From the NCBI RefSeq assembly GCF_012516395.1, contig NZ_CP051206.1, positions 1,594,501 to 1,658,500 of the forward strand: a stretch of DNA of 64,000 nucleotides. The letters are read 5' to 3'. The notes beneath the pieces are model-generated. The model saw only the letters and a program-made list of their open reading frames with translations, was not told the DNA's origin and made no database searches. This DNA comes from Dolichospermum flos-aquae CCAP 1403/13F (lineage in GTDB: Bacteria; Cyanobacteriota; Cyanobacteriia; Cyanobacteriales; Nostocaceae). This document shows, one piece after another, positions 26,040 through 35,602 of the stretch (position 1 is the first letter of the stretch; each line of letters opens with the position of its first letter). The translations under genes and the position numbers were made by a program.

Positions 26040-27599
26040 TTAGAAATTTAAAATATCTAAAGATGCTTCCATTTCTAATTCTATTATTCTAGCTTGTGTA
26101 TCTTTATATTCTGCTAATTTTCCTGCTTGCCAATATAAATTTGCTGCTTTATGGAAATCCTCAACTGCTCCCTGTTTATCTGCAATTTCTAATAGGGCAT
26201 TTCCTCGGTTATAATAAGCATTAACATAGTGAAAATTCATTTTAATTACCTGAGTATAATCGGCAATTGCTGCTGCATATTTTCCCAAATCAAAATGAGC
26301 ATTACCCCGACAATAATAAGCATCAATATCATCAGGATTAATTTGGATTACCTGATTATAATCAGTAATTGCTCCTTCATAATCTCCTAATTCAACCCGA
26401 TCATGTCCACGATTTTTATAACCAATAGCATCCTGAGGATCAATATCAATTATTTGCTTTAATTGCTGTTGTTTATCTAATAAATATCGAGATATTTGTC
26501 TATCTTTTTGCGTGGTAGCATAATCAGGATTAAGGTTAATTGCCTGATTATAATCTTCAATTGCTCCTTGAGTATCACCAATATGAGAACGAACATCAGC
26601 ACGATTTTTATAATTAATCGCAATATGGGGATTAATTCTAATTGCTTGGGTGTAAGCTTCTATGGCTATGTGATAATTACCTATTTGATAATGTACTAAA
26701 CCTATTTGATTGTAAGCTTGATGATGATTTATATTAATATTTATTGCTTGACTATAATTAGTAATTGCTGTGTGATACTCACCTAATTGATAATTAACTA
26801 AACCGAGTTTATAATAAATATCAGCATCACTATTATTAAACTGTAAAGCTTGATTGTAACTATTAATTGCCGCTGCATATTCCCCTTTTTGGAAATATTC
26901 ATCACCGAGATTTAAATAAAAAATAGTTAAATCAACAGGTGTAGATTGGGGTTTAATTATTTGACTTTGAGATAAATCAGATTTATGAGAATTTGCCGAA
27001 ATTGAAAATTGTTCTAAATAGGAAAATAAACCACCACCATACAATAATTGATTAATTCCAAAGGAAATTTTCCCAGTTTTCAATTTAATCATTTGCGTGG
27101 GGAGAAATCCAGCTAAAAAAAGGTGATATGCAGATTGGGCTTCATTGACTTCTTCTTGAATCAAAATACAAACAATTACTGCATTTTTTTCCACTTCTTC
27201 TGCACTCACTGACCATCTAACTCTATCAATACTACCGTGACGAGATTTGACTTCAACGCCAATTACAGAATTAGCAGTGAGTGTAAAATCACTTTTGCCA
27301 TCACCACCAAAGCGTTTTTCATAATCTACTTCCGTAATAAAATCAGCTAATCTTTCTTTAACAACTTCCTCGCCTAATTTACCTTTAAGATTATTAATAA
27401 AAACGTCACGGACTGGAGAAGTGCGTTTATATTTTTCCGCCATTAACCAGCAAAATTCCCGTAATGCCTTTAATCTCTCACCAGAAATAATAGTTAATTC
27501 ACTATGTTGACCTTCTATTTCACAATGAAGTAGACAACTAGATGTTAACCTTTTCAAAAAGTCAGATTGTAGCGATCGCAGGAGAGTAATCCAATCCAT
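26040..27599 (-). CDS. PD-(D/E)XK-like nuclease fused to TPR array
   Basis: A 519-residue protein. Its first about 200 residues resemble a restriction-endonuclease fold: a helix with KGKLGEEVVKERL (E77/E78), then GGDGKSDFTL (D104) and the strand IGVEVKSRHG (E116-V-K118). That spacing fits the D-x(10-20)-E-x-K catalytic pattern. Residues about 225-500 are seven or more tetratricopeptide repeats (for example AAINSYNQALQFNNSDADIY, AIADYTQVIKMNFHYVNAYY). Nothing in the window pairs with it. A role in nucleic-acid quality control or phage defence is possible, but no function is known to me and the nuclease call rests on motif spacing only. It is bordered upstream by a MITE-like element. Confidence 0.65.
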   Translation of the reverse strand: MDWITLLRSLQSDFLKRLTSSCLLHCEIEGQHSELTIISGERLKALREFCWLMAEKYKRTSPVRDVFINNLKGKLGEEVVKERLADFITEVDYEKRFGGDGKSDFTLTANSVIGVEVKSRHGSIDRVRWSVSAEEVEKNAVIVCILIQEEVNEAQSAYHLFLAGFLPTQMIKLKTGKISFGINQLLYGGGLFSYLEQFSISANSHKSDLSQSQIIKPQSTPVDLTIFYLNLGDEYFQKGEYAAAINSYNQALQFNNSDADIYYKLGLVNYQLGEYHTAITNYSQAINININHHQAYNQIGLVHYQIGNYHIAIEAYTQAIRINPHIAINYKNRADVRSHIGDTQGAIEDYNQAINLNPDYATTQKDRQISRYLLDKQQQLKQIIDIDPQDAIGYKNRGHDRVELGDYEGAITDYNQVIQINPDDIDAYYCRGNAHFDLGKYAAAIADYTQVIKMNFHYVNAYYNRGNALLEIADKQGAVEDFHKAANLYWQAGKLAEYKDTQARIIELEMEASLDILNF

Positions 27600-27641
27600 G
27601 TCTAATATTTCTGCGGTCTTTTTATGTAAAGCAAGAGCTTC

Positions 27642-27809
27642 ATTGGTGTCAACTTAACGCAAAACCCCATGCCGAACTCAAGTTCCTTGCTAATATCGAA
27701 AGTTCTCTTTTGATGACTAAACACTAGCAAAATTTATTAGTCCGTTTTAACGGACTTGAGCTATGAGACAGGGAATTTATTCCCTGGCGGTTCTTACGTT
27801 GACACCAAT
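27642..27809. mobile_element. MITE-like element, ATTGGTGTCAAC ends
   Basis: A 168-bp stretch bounded by ATTGGTGTCAACTTAA and the complement of ATTGGTGTCAACGTAA. It contains inner palindromes AGTCCGTTTTAACGGACT and AGGGAATTTATTCCCT and no coding frame. It lies just upstream of the TPR-nuclease start (27599) and occupies most of 27600-27915; the remainder shows nothing recognisable. Confidence 0.6.
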
Positions 27810-27915
27810 AAACACTGCTAAACCCTTACAAATCTATAGAAATCCAGTTTGATTCTTAAAAAATACGTAAGGTGTGTTAACGATAACGTAACGCACCAGA
27901 TCCTTGATCATGGTG

Positions 27916-29343
27916 CTAAGGATTTTTTCTTTCTTCCTTGATTTGGCGTAAAGTTTGGATAAGTTTCTGATTAGATTCAGTAGATACAGCCGGCGAATTA
28001 CTACTGGATTTTTCAGAAGTGACAGAATTAGAAGTATTTACTGATGGAGTTTCGGGACGATTTTTAGTATTTTCAGATTCAGGTAATTTTTGAGAATTTG
28101 AAGTGGCTGTTGGTTGGATTTGGAGTTCAGGTAATTTTTGAGAATTTGGTGTCGCTGTTGGTTGGATTTTAGATTCAAATACTTTTTCAGTATTTGAAGT
28201 GGCTGTTGGTTGAGTCTTAGAACTTACTCCCGCAGAATTGGGATTATTTTGGAACTTGAGTTGGAAAGGATAAGAGCTAATTAACTGCTTATCAGCTTGA
28301 GGTGGATTAGCACTGAAAAATTCCCTAACCTTGGATTGTAACTTAGGCGATTCTGTTCCTGCTTGGAATTTAATATCTAAAACCTTACCATCTGGATCTA
28401 CAACTAATCTACCCACAACTGTACCTTCCATCTCCGGTGTATCTGTAGAGATGGTTTCACGAATTACCCCTTTCTCTTTAACATTGGGATATTCTTGACG
28501 AATATTTTGTCTAAGAGTATTGTAGGAGTTCAGTTTAGCCAGTAATTGTTCAGTTTTTTTACCTTTTGATTCAGATTCATTTGTGATGATTTCTGGCGAT
28601 TGTCCCCTAGAATTATCTGTTAAAGCTAATTTTTCCCCACCTTGAGGAATCTTAACGGCATTATTTCCTGAGGCCACTGTTTGTGGTGGTGAAATACCTG
28701 CTGTTGTTGTACTGCCAATATCAATAGCTTCAGCAGACGGATTATTCAGTGGTTCTCCAGGTATTTCATTACTTTGTCGCAGTTCTGGTAACCGATTAAT
28801 ACCGAGAGATCCGGTTTCTTTCATTCTCTGATCTAGATTATTGACAAAAGGAGAAGTCGAGGAAGTCGAGGGAGTATATGTACTTCTTGGTAATCTAGAC
28901 ATTGCTATCTGTAAATCATTGCGAGTCAATCTTTCAATAGATTGCTTGCTAGGCAGATAAGAAAGGTTCAAGTTAGTTGGCGAACTCGGAATAGCTGGTA
29001 ATACCGACTGACTAGATAATTCCGGTTGTAAAGCGGGATAGTTGGTTAATGGACTGCTTAAATTAGCACCTGGTAATTGTTGCTGTAGCGGTAATTGGGG
29101 TTGCTGTAAAGCTATCGGGGATGTACTAGGGGGTTGTGGTAATCGGCTTTGATCAGCGGTACTCAGTTCCATCAATCCCACTGCTTTGGGTGAGTCAGTT
29201 TTAGAAGATTGACTAGAGTTAACTGGCATTAATGGCACAATTAAGGCAATAGCGCCGTGGATACCAAGGGAAGCTATAGCGGCTATTCCCGTTGGTTGGC
29301 TGAATATTTCTGGTATGTTTTTTAGGAGAGATACGTAAGACAT
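27916..29343 (-). CDS. Proline/serine-rich TonB-like protein
   Basis: A 475-residue protein. One N-terminal hydrophobic helix (IAAIASLGIHGAIALIVPLM, about 19-38) is followed by a long P/S/Q-rich region typical of periplasm-spanning TonB. At about 295-355 a segment (GRLVVDPDGKVLDIKFQAG, YPFQLKFQ) resembles a TonB C-terminal domain. Next comes a degenerate repeat with units like IQPTATxNSQKLPE (three copies), and a Ser/Asn-rich tail. It probably contacts an outer-membrane transporter, but no TonB-dependent receptor or ExbBD genes are nearby. The TonB assignment is by layout and a weak domain match. Confidence 0.5.
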   Translation of the reverse strand: MSYVSLLKNIPEIFSQPTGIAAIASLGIHGAIALIVPLMPVNSSQSSKTDSPKAVGLMELSTADQSRLPQPPSTSPIALQQPQLPLQQQLPGANLSSPLTNYPALQPELSSQSVLPAIPSSPTNLNLSYLPSKQSIERLTRNDLQIAMSRLPRSTYTPSTSSTSPFVNNLDQRMKETGSLGINRLPELRQSNEIPGEPLNNPSAEAIDIGSTTTAGISPPQTVASGNNAVKIPQGGEKLALTDNSRGQSPEIITNESESKGKKTEQLLAKLNSYNTLRQNIRQEYPNVKEKGVIRETISTDTPEMEGTVVGRLVVDPDGKVLDIKFQAGTESPKLQSKVREFFSANPPQADKQLISSYPFQLKFQNNPNSAGVSSKTQPTATSNTEKVFESKIQPTATPNSQKLPELQIQPTATSNSQKLPESENTKNRPETPSVNTSNSVTSEKSSSNSPAVSTESNQKLIQTLRQIKEERKNP

Positions 29344-29949
29344 ACTGTTATGGTTGATTCTGATCAGTTAAACTTGAATAGAAATTTTATCAACAAAGAA
29401 TTCAGGGGTTATCTTCATAATACCTGCGCCATTTTTGCTTTGTTGGGTTAAGCAACAACCCAACCTACGAATCAAGGCTTTTTTCAATTTGGCGAAGGTA
29501 TTGCTCAATAATGAAGTTAATATCCCACAGTATCATCTACTTAGGGAAGGGAAATAATAATACTCAAGGTAAAACTGATTAACTCCTGAAATTTGTGTCT
29601 TCTCAATTATTTTTGATCTTTTAGGCTATTTTGTCATTGCCAAGAAGCACCTTACTCCCATACATAATAACTTCCCAAGGGGATAAGTTCAACAGGGGAA
29701 TTAATGATATCTTCAGTTTTTATGTTCTCGTGATCTGAATATGACACATAACCTTAGCAACAAACTAAGCCTGAATGATGTCCAGGACAAGCTACGCTGA
29801 AGCATCTTGGGAATAATGGGGTGCAATCAACATCAAAATTCTCCGAATGCTATACTTTTCCCTGTTCCCTGACTCCATGAATGAATTTAATTTTATTCAA
29901 CTACTTATAAGATAATAAATCAAGCAATTTGATACTTAGGAGTATTAAA
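29344..29949. other. Intergenic region before DUF6918 gene
   Basis: A 606-bp gap. It holds one TGTTGGGTTAAGCAACAACCCAACCTAC palindrome-type repeat at 29441-29468. TAGGAG at about 29937-29942 is probably the ribosome-binding site of the next gene. No other gene or element was recognised. Confidence 0.5.
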
Positions 29950-30387
29950 ATGGGACTGAATGAAGAATTAATGAATTCTGGTCATAAGGACTTGATTGTC
30001 CAAGACTGCTGCACCATGATAGACGCACAACTGGCATCTAAGTCAGGCATAAGCGGCATGGCCATGAAAGCCGCCTTTGCTGCACTCAAGGGAATTCAAC
30101 CGGGTTATATCACCAATGTGGTTGAGTCCCTCCTACCGGTTTGCTTAACTGCAATTGATCCCATTTGGAGTGCAGGAGTGCAACAGGGTAAACCGGTGGA
30201 ATACCTCACAGCCAATAGTAATCAGACCGCAAATGCGCTGCTAGGTGTAACTGATGCCAGGGTTAAAAATACCAAACGCCAACTGGTGCGAGGAACTTAC
30301 GAAAAATTCCGTAATTCCGCAGAAAAACACGTGCAAGAGGCAGTACCAGATTTTGCTCAGGTGATTGGTAAGTATGTTAATAACTAA
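29950..30387 (+). CDS. DUF6918-like protein
   Basis: A 145-residue mostly helical protein resembling DUF6918 (MGLNEELMNSGHKDLIVQDC, ASKSGISGMAMKAAFAALKG, ALLGVTDARVKNTKRQLVRG). Actinobacterial and cyanobacterial members share the S/K-S-G-x-S-G and VTDAR patterns. I chose ATG 29950 because an AGGAG site sits eight bases before it; an upstream TTG is unlikely. The function is unknown. No operon partner: a 695-bp gap follows. Confidence 0.6.
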   Translation: MGLNEELMNSGHKDLIVQDCCTMIDAQLASKSGISGMAMKAAFAALKGIQPGYITNVVESLLPVCLTAIDPIWSAGVQQGKPVEYLTANSNQTANALLGVTDARVKNTKRQLVRGTYEKFRNSAEKHVQEAVPDFAQVIGKYVNN

Positions 30388-31082
30388 GTAGAACGGCTTG
30401 AATAATTCAAAGTTTGTAGTGGGGAATTTATTCCTCATTTGAGGGCTTCAGCCCTCACTACAAAATCATCTCCAGATGCGCTTCCACATAAATGATAGGA
30501 GCGCATATCACCAAAAGCCGATTTGCTGATATATTCCTTCGTGATATAATCGGCTGCTGAGGATATTGAGTTAAAAAGCCCCTAATTGAGCCGGAAACAT
30601 GAGTTTTTCAAGACTCTAAAAGTTTCAATCTAACCGATGTGCCTGCGCTCAAAAATAAATCCAACTGTCAGTAACCCAGCCCTAAAGGGATTGAGCTTGT
30701 AAGAGAAATCAAACAAGCTGTACTGACCAGACCACCCTGAGCGTAGTCGAAGGGTAGCCGTTATTTGAGTCACGACACCTCGGAATGCGTTGCTAGTTCC
30801 CCGCTCTGTCGCTTGTGATTAAACAGTTCTAAGGTCACTGGAACAGTGTTGCAAGTCTAACAAGCTCTTATAACTGGTCTAAGCTAACATTACCCCAGAA
30901 ATGGGAGTTGGTTTCCAGGTTCCAATCAAAAATCTGGTTTCAATTTTAATATCCACAGCGGTTAAAACTGCTCGTGTCGCGGCTGGTGAGCTGCGTCGAA
31001 CCATCCCTCTCAGCCCTAAAGGGACTGAGTTTTCCGCTTACCGCGTGATCTTATGATATGAAGTTAAAGGAGAATTAGATTA
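30388..31082. other. Long intergenic region with hairpins and a dispersed repeat
   Basis: This holds several structures and no convincing gene. A hairpin at 30413-30464 has TTTGTAGTG/CACTACAAA arms and inner stems. Two related hairpin words, CAGCCCTAAAGGGATTGAGC (30678) and CAGCCCTAAAGGGACTGAGT (31011), occur. 30975-31056 is a dispersed repeat shared with 41803-41885. Short frames with insertion-sequence flavour (for example ARVAAGELRRTIPLSPKGTE) read through it. It may be a decayed IS200/IS605-type remnant, but this is not shown. Confidence 0.45.
30975..31056. repeat. TGTCGCGGCTGGTGAGC repeat, copy 1
   Basis: 82 bp sharing TGTCGCGGCTGGTGAGC, GTCGAACCATCCCT, GAGTTT and CTTACCGCG...TTATGA in the same order and spacing with 41803-41885. 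The middle differs by a hairpin variant. It ends 26 bases before the peroxiredoxin start codon. Confidence 0.75.
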
Positions 31083-31694
31083 ATGACACTTACCTATGGA
31101 ACAGAGGGATGTCTCCGGATTGGTCAGCAGGCTCCCGATTTTACAGCAACAACCGTAGTAGATCAGGAGTTTAAGTCAATTAAATTGTCTGACTATCGTG
31201 GTAGATATGTTGTTCTGATGTTCTACCCCTTAAATTTTACCTTTGTTTGTCCCACTGAAGTTACAGCATTTAGCGATCGCTACGCAGAATTTAGCCAACT
31301 AAATACAGAAATTTTGGGTATTTCCGTTGATAGTGAATTTTCTCACCTCGCTTGGATTCAAACAGATCGTAAATCTGGTGGAGTCGGTGACATAAATTAT
31401 CCCCTAGTTTCTGACATCAAAAAAGAAATTAGTGCCGCTTATAACGTTCTCGATCCCACCGCTGGTATTGCTTTACGCGGTTTATTTATCATAGATAAAG
31501 ATGGCATTCTACAACACTCCACTATTAATAATCTAGCCTTTGGTCGGAATGTAGATGAAACCCTGCGAACATTACAAGCAATTCAGCACGTTCAGTCCCA
31601 TAGCGATGAAGTTTGTCCTGTTAATTGGCAACCTGGGGACAAAACCATGAATCCTGATCCCGTGAAGTCTAAAATTTACTTTGCTGATATTTAG
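31083..31694 (+). CDS. 2-Cys peroxiredoxin
   Basis: A 203-residue typical 2-Cys peroxiredoxin (AhpC/Prx1 type) that reduces H2O2 and organic peroxides, usually recharged by thioredoxin. The peroxidatic cysteine is in [16 protein letters not shown] (C56), and the resolving cysteine is in [13 protein letters not shown] (C178). The C-terminal tail ends KSKIYFADI without a clear YF over-oxidation-sensitive motif. GAGAATTAGATTA upstream gives a weak ribosome-binding site (AAAGGAG at about 31066). A second, divergent peroxiredoxin-like gene follows after 44 bases on the same strand. Confidence 0.93.
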   Translation: MTLTYGTEGCLRIGQQAPDFTATTVVDQEFKSIKLSDYRGRYVVLMFYPLNFTFVCPTEVTAFSDRYAEFSQLNTEILGISVDSEFSHLAWIQTDRKSGGVGDINYPLVSDIKKEISAAYNVLDPTAGIALRGLFIIDKDGILQHSTINNLAFGRNVDETLRTLQAIQHVQSHSDEVCPVNWQPGDKTMNPDPVKSKIYFADI

Positions 31695-31738
31695 AGAATT
31701 GGGAATTTGGTAATTAAACTTTTAATTTTGAATATCTT

Positions 31739-32284
31739 ATGTTGACTTCAACTGATTTTACTGGCTTATTTAACGAGCGATTTTTCCATAATTTTCTCCC
31801 TATACCCGCGTTAGATAATTTCAGATTGGGTATAGGCACACCAGATTTTAAATTATCAGATATTACTAACAATACTGTTGTTAAGCTATCTGATTTTCGA
31901 GGTAAACAACCTGTAATAATTGCCTTTACCAGAATTTTTACCGAAAAGCAATATTGCCCATTTTGTTATCCCCATATTCAAGCCTTAAATGAAAATTATG
32001 AACAGTTTAAAAATCGGGGAATTGAAATTCTATTAATTACTAGCACCGACAAAAAGCAAAGTCAAATAATAGTTCAAGACTTGGGCTTAAAAATGCCATT
32101 ATTGAGTGATTCCAGTTGCCATACATTTCGTACTTATAGAACTGGACAGGCATTAGGAGCGCCATTACCAGCACAATTTATCTTAGATAAAGATGGCAAA
32201 ATGCTCTACAGACATTTATTTTCCTTCTTAGATCATAATGCCAGTGTAGAGACACTTCTAGAATCAGAATTTTATTTTAGATAA
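31739..32284 (+). CDS. Peroxiredoxin-like AhpC/TSA protein
   Basis: A 181-residue thioredoxin-fold protein of the AhpC/TSA superfamily. IGTPDFKLSDITNNTVVKLS and FRGKQPVIIAFTRIF lead to a redox motif QYCPFCYPHIQAL. The CxxC arrangement is unlike the VCPTE of typical peroxiredoxins and suggests a PrxQ-like, BCP-like or oxidoreductase activity. The segment QFILDKDGKMLYRH is the usual C-terminal strand. It lies 44 bases after the 2-Cys peroxiredoxin and is probably co-transcribed with it, which points to a combined peroxide defence unit. Substrate is unknown. Confidence 0.75.
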   Translation: MLTSTDFTGLFNERFFHNFLPIPALDNFRLGIGTPDFKLSDITNNTVVKLSDFRGKQPVIIAFTRIFTEKQYCPFCYPHIQALNENYEQFKNRGIEILLITSTDKKQSQIIVQDLGLKMPLLSDSSCHTFRTYRTGQALGAPLPAQFILDKDGKMLYRHLFSFLDHNASVETLLESEFYFR

Positions 32285-32986
32285 TTACAAACCACCAGAC
32301 TTATTTCTAATAGCAGGTTTTTTTCTGATTTGCCGAGGTACGCGATTATTCTTATTCTTTCTGGGTAGTAAATCGCTCAATGTTACCTGTACACGACCTT
32401 TTGTTTCCCGAATTACGCCAGCACTAGAACCCTCACGACTGATTTGCATCATTTGGGTAAGAATTTCCTCTGGCTTTTTGGCGTTGTCCGGGTTTAAAGT
32501 AAATAGAGTATTATTACCATCACAACCAGTGTCATTGACAGAAACCACGCAAATGACAGTTTTATTGCGGACTCTACCGCTCATCAACACGACATCTTTG
32601 AGGCTACCGCCACTTTCAGCTACAGCCGCATTTAATTTCGGTGTGACGATTTGGCAACGGCTTTGAGGAGTAAATTTCTCACCAAAGTATTTTAAAGATG
32701 CTGAAGTCCAAATAATTACAGGGATTGGTTCTCCACCAGGTCGCTGACCAACTGTAGCTACGTTACCATCACCTTGGGATACACAGGTAAATTGAGTTCC
32801 AGTGTTGGCTTCCTCCGATGGGTCTACATCCGGCATGGCAGTACTGTTACTATTATCATCTGTATTATCCACAGGTGGTAAGGCTTGAACCGTAGATCCC
32901 CAGGACAAAATACTGGATAGGGCTAAGGTGGCAATTGTGATAGCGAAGCCCGACCTCGGAATCGTTGTTTTCCATTGATGTTTCAT
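32285..32986 (-). CDS. COP23 domain protein
   Basis: A 233-residue secreted protein with a signal peptide (about 1-36, GFAITIATLALSSILSWGSTVQA). A COP23 (circadian oscillating protein of 23 kDa) domain spans about 66-200: FTCVSQGDGNVATVGQRPGG, PVIIWTSASLKYFGEKFTPQ, SRCQIVTPKLN, VICVVSVNDTGC. The tail is very basic (RKNKNNRVPRQIRKKPAIRNK). The family is membrane-associated and of unknown function. It converges with the peroxiredoxin-like gene with no gap, and the next gene in its direction is a DUF1565 protein 96 bases upstream. Confidence 0.85.
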   Translation of the reverse strand: MKHQWKTTIPRSGFAITIATLALSSILSWGSTVQALPPVDNTDDNSNSTAMPDVDPSEEANTGTQFTCVSQGDGNVATVGQRPGGEPIPVIIWTSASLKYFGEKFTPQSRCQIVTPKLNAAVAESGGSLKDVVLMSGRVRNKTVICVVSVNDTGCDGNNTLFTLNPDNAKKPEEILTQMMQISREGSSAGVIRETKGRVQVTLSDLLPRKNKNNRVPRQIRKKPAIRNKSGGL

Positions 32987-33082
32987 AAAACCTCGTAAAT
33001 GTTTAAAGTAAGAGGAGATTAGACTTTTCCGTTTTCTGACTAAAAAGGTGGAAATAATTGATAAAGAACAAAAACACAGATC

Positions 33083-34318
33083 CTATAAACCCTCTTTTTT
33101 CGGACGGGAAGCTCTGTTGGGGGAATTGACTAAAGCTTTGAGGTTGCCATTACTCTGATTATATTCGTAACTATTGGCTGTTAAGTCAGGATGGGGCATA
33201 ACACAGTATTGTTTACCACCCATCATGATGGTAATTACTTGGCTGCCAGAGGCACAGGAAATGGGTGTTAATTCCCATTTTTGTAGCAATGCGATGTTGG
33301 GATCATTGGCTGATAAATCATCGCTTTGGGAGGAATATGGTGTTGATCTTTGGCTGTTACCTATTTCGACTGAACCAGCAATGCGTGAGGAATCAATATT
33401 GTTACCAACAGCAGAAATGGAGTTTTTGGTAGCATTGTAGAGGTTGTAACGACCATTATTGCTGATACTATTGCTACCAGGATTATTGTTAGTCCCCAGA
33501 TCTGGTGAAGCATTTAGAATGAGGACAATACCATCCCGTTGATTATTCTGAATTACATTTTTACGCAGTAAAGGTTTGGCTGATTCAGAGATGACCATAC
33601 CATCTTTATTTTGGACTATTTGATTTTCTGTGATTAAGGGTGTGGAAGTATCACCAATAGCTAAACCAAAGCCATTATTTTGAAATAGATTATTGCGAAT
33701 TTCGCCCCGGCTTGATTTTGTGATAGCAATGCCATTGGCACTGTTTTGCACAAATTGGTTATTTTCAACTCGAGGATTTCCCGTGCCTGTGACAAATACA
33801 CCTTCCCTGAAGTTGTTAGTAAATGTATTGTTTATGATTATGGGGTTGCTTGATTCTACCCATAGACCCGTACCCCTTTCATTGGTATTGGTGACTGTGA
33901 TACCAGCAATTGTGGTATCTTGATCTGCTAGGATGGTAATGTTCTGTTTAGCGAAGGTGCGACTGATATAAATACCACCACCGGAAATAACTACTCTTCT
34001 ACCTTTGCTTGATTCGTCACCCCGTAATGTTATTCCTGGTTTGAGTAATATAGGGAATGTTTCGCTGCTATAGTTGCCGGGAGCTAACTGAATCACTGAA
34101 CCCGGTTTAGTCTGACTCAGCGCGAAAGTAATGGTTTTGTAAGGAGTTGTTGCAGATGTGCCAGCCTCAGCAGTATTTACACCAGTAACTGGATCAACAT
34201 AAATTACCTGTGCAACGGTCGGCAATTGCGCCTGGACTGGAAAAGTGAAGATTAAGGAACTAGATATAGCTAAGTTCGCCAATAAAACAGGGGTTTTTGA
34301 TCTAAACTGGCTGCTCAT
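33083..34318 (-). CDS. DUF1565 right-handed beta-helix protein
   Basis: A 411-residue secreted protein. A signal peptide (about 1-31, ending VQAQ) is followed by a DUF1565 domain (VIYVDPVTGVNTAEAGTSAT, YKTITFALSQTKPGSVIQLA) and then parallel beta-helix repeats (FTNNFREGVFVTGTGNPRV, NNQFVQNSANGIAITKSSRG, NQRDGIVLILNASPDLG), a fold typical of polysaccharide-binding or -degrading surface proteins. I chose the ATG at 34318 because AAGGA lies at good spacing before it and the signal peptide begins there; an upstream ATG at 34354 would add 12 residues. It may pair with the COP23 gene downstream. Substrate is unknown. Confidence 0.8.
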   Translation of the reverse strand: MSSQFRSKTPVLLANLAISSSLIFTFPVQAQLPTVAQVIYVDPVTGVNTAEAGTSATTPYKTITFALSQTKPGSVIQLAPGNYSSETFPILLKPGITLRGDESSKGRRVVISGGGIYISRTFAKQNITILADQDTTIAGITVTNTNERGTGLWVESSNPIIINNTFTNNFREGVFVTGTGNPRVENNQFVQNSANGIAITKSSRGEIRNNLFQNNGFGLAIGDTSTPLITENQIVQNKDGMVISESAKPLLRKNVIQNNQRDGIVLILNASPDLGTNNNPGSNSISNNGRYNLYNATKNSISAVGNNIDSSRIAGSVEIGNSQRSTPYSSQSDDLSANDPNIALLQKWELTPISCASGSQVITIMMGGKQYCVMPHPDLTANSYEYNQSNGNLKALVNSPNRASRPKKEGL

Positions 34319-34525
34319 AAGTACATCCTTGATTTGATGAGTGTATCCTTCCATGACTTAATACGAATTAAACCATAAATTCTCTGATAAGACAAGTAAA
34401 ACTTATAACGAAATTGGGTGAAAACTCCGATAGTTTAGGATGACTTTAGCCATAGAGAACCCATCAAAAGCCAAAAAGTTTTGATGGGTAAGTGGAGAAC
34501 CCCGTTAAAAAGCGAGATTAAAGCG

Positions 34526-35602
34526 TCAAGTCAGTTCAATTTGAGAATCATCACCAATTAAAAAGCGTAATGCTTTAGGACGACGGGGGGCAATACTTAA
34601 CTGGGCGCGTTGTCCAATTAAACTATCAATAATTCGTTGCTGAATTCCAGTAATTTTAGCACCTTCTAAAACCACGCTGTGTTCTAAATCTGTTTCTATG
34701 AGTGTTGAATTATCGGCAATACTACTATATGGACCGATAAAACAGTTTTCTAAATAGCAATTATTACCAATTACCACGGGTCCGCGAATTGTACAGTTGA
34801 TGATTTTAGATTCAGTCCCAATTTGCACTCTGCCAGTAATTTGAGTTTTCGGATCAATATCGCCTAAAATTGATTTTTTCAAATAGGTATCAAGAATGAG
34901 ACGGTTAGCTTCTAATAAATCATCTTTTTTACCTGTGTCTAACCACCAACCGTCAAGATTACAAGCTAAAACTTCTTTTTCTTGATCTATTAAACATTGA
35001 ATTGCATCAGTAATTTCTAATTCTCCTCTAGCTGAAGGCTTAATCAAAGAAATCGCATCATGGATAACTGGCGAAAAAAAATAAACCCCTACCAATGCTA
35101 AATTTGACGGGGGAACTTTTGGCTTTTCAATTAACTGTAATACTTTGCCTTTTTCGTCTACCTTTGCCACACCAAAAGCACTAGGATTTGTGACTTCACG
35201 TAACAGAATCAAAGCATCTGGTTGTTGTTGAGTAAATTTATCTAAAAATGAACTTAAATCTCCTTGTTGAATCAGGTTATCTCCCAAATACATGGCAAAT
35301 GGGGAATCTCCTAAAAAGGTCTGGGCAACTTGGACAGCTTGAGCTAATCCTGCTGGCTTTTCTTGTAAAATATAGGTGATATTAACACCGAATTTTTCGC
35401 CATTTCCAGTTTTATTCTTGACTTCTGCCCCTGTTTCTGGGCTGATAATAATACCAATGTCAGTAATCCCCGCAGCAGCCATTTCTTCAATGCCGTACCA
35501 TAAAATTGGTTTGTTGGCAACTGGAACAAGTTGTTTTGCTCCTGTATAAGTTAAGGGGCGTAATCTTGTCCCTTTTCCACCGGATAAAATCAGTGCTTTC
35601 AT
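34526..35602 (-). CDS. rmlA: Glucose-1-phosphate thymidylyltransferase (long form)
   Basis: A 358-residue nucleotidyltransferase that makes dTDP-glucose, the first step to dTDP-L-rhamnose. The N-terminal signature is LILSGGKGTRLRPLTYTGAK, followed by LVPVANKPI and MYLGDNLIQQG. The C-terminal left-handed beta-helix (about 250-335, with hexapeptide repeats such as INCTIRGPVVIGNN) is the long form found in many cyanobacteria and archaea. I start at ATG 35602, behind AAGGAAAATCTCT; an upstream in-frame start would extend into rmlD. The start overlaps the rmlD stop by four bases, so the genes are coupled. Confidence 0.85.
   Translation of the reverse strand: MKALILSGGKGTRLRPLTYTGAKQLVPVANKPILWYGIEEMAAAGITDIGIIISPETGAEVKNKTGNGEKFGVNITYILQEKPAGLAQAVQVAQTFLGDSPFAMYLGDNLIQQGDLSSFLDKFTQQQPDALILLREVTNPSAFGVAKVDEKGKVLQLIEKPKVPPSNLALVGVYFFSPVIHDAISLIKPSARGELEITDAIQCLIDQEKEVLACNLDGWWLDTGKKDDLLEANRLILDTYLKKSILGDIDPKTQITGRVQIGTESKIINCTIRGPVVIGNNCYLENCFIGPYSSIADNSTLIETDLEHSVVLEGAKITGIQQRIIDSLIGQRAQLSIAPRRPKALRFLIGDDSQIELT

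Noticed and set aside
30560-31060. Group II intron or full transposon
   Set aside because: No domain V signature, no reverse transcriptase or transposase frame; only short suggestive peptides.
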